Below, in pieces: positions 62,077 through 64,000 of a stretch of 64,000 bases of DNA; the stretch's first letter is position 1, and every line of letters starts with the position of its first letter. The stretch is from positions 62,001 to 126,000 of the forward strand of contig JABTUJ010000018.1 of assembly GCA_015075445.1 (NCBI GenBank), in the 5' to 3' direction. The notes beneath the pieces are model-generated. The model saw only the letters and a list, made by a program, of their open reading frames with translations. It searched no databases and was not told the DNA's origin. The translations under genes were made by a program, and so were the position numbers. Source of the stretch: Verrucomicrobiales bacterium (GTDB taxonomy: Bacteria; Verrucomicrobiota; Verrucomicrobiia; Limisphaerales; J093).

Positions 62077-63315
62077 TCACTTCTGTGGTTGAGTCGGCTT
62101 GGGTCCGGCTCGGTTCTGGACGACCACCAAGGCGTTCGCCGCGGGTCGTTCGCGACCCTGCGAAGGGCTGTTCATCACATTACCGTACGCCCAACAGGTG
62201 GCGGAACCGCCTCCGTCCAAGGCCAGCGCTTCCTGGCACCCCAGCTTGACCATGTAGTCAGCCAGTTCCGGAAACGTCATCCCCGCCGACACGCGCAACT
62301 GCCGCCCATCTACCACCACCAGAAACAGATGCTCGTCGTTCCAGCCCAGCGCGGTCCGGGGGTGACGGAGGCGAAGTCCGGTCCACTCCTTGGCGCGCCC
62401 GTCGGCCACGAGCGTCGGTCCTCCCCCGATGGCCGTGCGGACGTCCACAAGGGGGGGTGAGGTGGCTGTGGAAAGCTGAAGGACAGCACCCTCCTGGACC
62501 TTGGGCCGCAGTTCTTTCCGATCGGGACCCAAGGACAACACCAGCGTATCCGCCGTCAGAGGGGCATCGCCGTCTTCGTGCAGCCGGGCAATCCGGGCGC
62601 GGTAGGTCCGCCCGATCGCGAGAGGCAGCCAGGCATCCTCCCCTTCGCGCTCCAGCACCAGATCGAGCCCGCTCTTCGTCCGGGTGCGGTCCCCCACCGC
62701 CGTCGTGTAAAGGACGACGCCGTCATCGGGCCGCACCTCATTGAGGCCGAACGGAACCACCTCTCCGTCGGGCCACGTCACCTCGAACAGCGAACGGACG
62801 TCGTCCCGGTGCGGTTGGCCCGCGGCGTCGATCCAGAAGCACACGCGGGTGGGGGAAGGGCCGCTCACGAGCTCGCCATTGACGATTTGCAGCCCTTTGG
62901 GATCTCCCTGGTAGTCAGGGTGATCATTGTAGAGATCCCCGTTGACCGCCGCGAGGGGGCGACCCCAGGCGGGGGGCAGGAACCGGATCTGTTCCGGGAC
63001 GGTGGCCATGGCGAACCGGTTCCCGTGCCCCAGGATCGAGTGCAGTTCAAGGTCCGTCCGCGCCCGATCCAGCTTGAGGACGTGCATCGACCAGGGCACT
63101 TCGCGCACGGTGTCGCGGAAATAGGCCAAGCCCCGCACCGGGTTCGGATTGAGAATCGCCACCAGACGACCCCCAAAGACCGGGACGGTCCAGAGCACCA
63201 AGACCACGAGGCGGACGAGCAACGGGACGAGGCAGAGCAGGCCAGCGAGCCAAAGCAGGCGCCGCGTCCGCGTGCGGAAGGACGCCGCCAAAGCTCGACG
63301 CACCAGCATTCTCAT
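62077..63315 (-). CDS. Phosphodiester glycosidase family protein (NAGPA domain)
   Basis: 412 residues from ATG 63315 (another ATG at 63309). One N-terminal membrane anchor (LLWLAGLLCLVPLLVRLVVL). The rest matches the NAGPA/exopolysaccharide-type phosphodiester glycosidase domain: LAAVNGDLYNDHPDYQGDPK, GLQIVNGELVSGP, VDVRTAIGGGPTLVADGR, TALGWNDEHLFLVVVDGR and the closing ALDGGGSATCWAYG. Members cleave GlcNAc-phosphodiester or related cell-surface glycans. The frame continues upstream to 63411 but only through family C repeat, so the later start was chosen. Confidence 0.88.
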   Translation of the reverse strand: MRMLVRRALAASFRTRTRRLLWLAGLLCLVPLLVRLVVLVLWTVPVFGGRLVAILNPNPVRGLAYFRDTVREVPWSMHVLKLDRARTDLELHSILGHGNRFAMATVPEQIRFLPPAWGRPLAAVNGDLYNDHPDYQGDPKGLQIVNGELVSGPSPTRVCFWIDAAGQPHRDDVRSLFEVTWPDGEVVPFGLNEVRPDDGVVLYTTAVGDRTRTKSGLDLVLEREGEDAWLPLAIGRTYRARIARLHEDGDAPLTADTLVLSLGPDRKELRPKVQEGAVLQLSTATSPPLVDVRTAIGGGPTLVADGRAKEWTGLRLRHPRTALGWNDEHLFLVVVDGRQLRVSAGMTFPELADYMVKLGCQEALALDGGGSATCWAYGNVMNSPSQGRERPAANALVVVQNRAGPKPTQPQK

Positions 63316-64000
63316 GCAGCGGGTGAAGCTTAAGCAACAAGTGCGCCATCCGGCAACCGCTCGGAAAGCTCGCGAACAGGCCCCTACCCCTGAACCGCCC
63401 GGTGAGGGCACCGGACCTACAACCTGTAGGCCGGGTCCCCCGACCCGGCGGGGAGGGTTCCTGGCCCCCTGAGCAGGTCCAAGAGAACCACGTCACCTCC
63501 GCAATTCCCGATGTTCGTAATCGGCGGAGAATCCAGGACGGGGAATCTCTCCACCGATTCCGAACATCGGGAATGGGGCTGAGGGAGGCGCTCCGTGAGC
63601 TTGTGGTGCGGGCTTCAGCCTGGGGGGTTCATGGCTCCCGGGCAGATCCGCAGGGAAAAGGACGTTTCATATGAACTTGGGCCGGAACGCGAACCCACGC
63701 CCGCGGCGTGCCAGACGATAGCCGGGGGTCAGGCGGTTCGCGGCAAGGACCAGACGATCGCCGCGGGGAGCACATCGGAGGATGTCAGACGCCGGCTGAC
63801 ACCGGACTTCCTGGCACCTCAGGGGTGCTTTCGGCTTCGCCCGCGGGGCCCAGGGGTCGCCGCCCGGCGACCTCCGGCTACCGTCTGGGACGCCTCGGCG
63901 TTGACCGGGGACGCCTCCGGCGTTGACTGGGGACGCCTCCGGCGTTGACCGGGGACGCCTCCGGCGTTGACCGGGGACGCCTCCGGCGTTGACCGGGGAC
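63316..64000. repeat. 685-nt gene-free end: families C, B, F, E and a 22-nt tandem repeat
   Basis: No gene. 63390-63480 is a full family C cassette (hairpin CCGGACCTACAACCTGTAGG). 63500-63574 is a complete family B palindrome (CCCGATGTTCGTAATCGGCG to ATTCCGAACATCGGG). 63599-63620 is family F. 63630-63680 is a decayed family C segment (GGCTCCCGGGCAGATCCGC). About 63765-63905 is family E, copy two of the element at 26.3 kb. From 63888 to the window edge, GACGCCTCCGGCGTTGACC with a GGG spacer repeats five times with period 22 and runs off the end. Confidence 0.85.

Noticed and set aside
63316..63411. Longer N-terminus for the phosphodiester glycosidase
   Set aside because: The added codons lie in a family C cassette; ATG 63315 precedes a normal membrane anchor.

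Overview
This 64 kb window is GC-rich (I estimate about two thirds G+C) chromosomal DNA from a bacterium that I place, by inference, in the Verrucomicrobiota, probably a Limisphaerales/Pedosphaera-like lineage. The gene types point there: a PVC-type membrane-bound dehydrogenase with a c-type heme site, prepilin-like proteins with an FTLLELLVVIAVIAIL leader and an H-x9-DG motif, CotH kinase-like proteins, a sulfatase, a DUF1080 protein, Tat-exported oxidoreductases and many secreted glycoside hydrolases. I saw no tRNA, rRNA or CRISPR array. The only mobile elements are one IS630-family copy and one or two group II intron sequences.

Layout. 1-8.2 kb: PIG-L deacetylase, a frameshifted membrane-bound dehydrogenase/cytochrome, a prepilin-like protein, and a Tat-type L-fucose/arabinose isomerase-fold protein. 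9.2-18.3 kb: housekeeping core gyrB-gyrA, convergent with mfd, whose reading frame contains repeat cassettes. 18.6-24 kb: CotH protein, an amber-interrupted prepilin gene, a 726-nt ORF-less group II intron sitting inside a palindromic repeat, and a Gfo/Idh/MocA oxidoreductase. 24-31.7 kb: HEAT-repeat protein, two-ACT-domain regulator, GH116 glycosidase, a small unknown protein, and the IS630 copy. 31.7-46.5 kb: sugar-catabolism district with a TIM-barrel isomerase, an MFS carrier translationally coupled to L-rhamnonate dehydratase, a GH99 endo-mannosidase-like protein, a GH42-like TIM-barrel protein, a DUF1080 protein, a malectin-domain glycosidase-like protein and a GH51 arabinofuranosidase. 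Together they suggest breakdown of rhamnose-, arabinose- and mannose-bearing plant or microbial polysaccharide. 46.6-51 kb: class III (ArgD-like) aminotransferase, long acyl-CoA dehydrogenase, PgsA. 51-57 kb, minus strand: class III cyclase-TPR receptor, small beta protein, Spy-like secreted protein, OmpR-type response regulator and histidine kinase. 57-63.3 kb, minus strand: conserved secreted protein, sulfatase, second CotH protein, phosphodiester glycosidase.

The most unusual property is the density of dispersed repeats, which I label A-G. A: imperfect palindrome of about 105 nt, arms AAAAGCGCCGCTGGAAG. B: ATGTTCGTAATCGGCGGAGA, single or as a six-unit array. C: cassette of about 111 nt around CCCGGTGAGGGCACCGGGCC. 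D: 75-nt palindrome, GTAGGCGCCGACGTGAGGAG. E: about 150-nt element with a tail of GACGCCTCCGGCGTTGACC. F: TGTGGTGCGGGCGTCCCGCC. G: low-complexity CTTCGCCCTTCCCA. They fill nearly every gap between transcription units. They also enter genes: family C cassettes are translated inside mfd, a family D copy supplies the C-terminus of another gene, and one family A copy is split by the group II intron.

Three genes are broken by a single base (the dehydrogenase near 4429/4430, mfd at 16837-16840, the prepilin at 20845-20847). Sequencing error and real decay cannot be told apart from the sequence alone.
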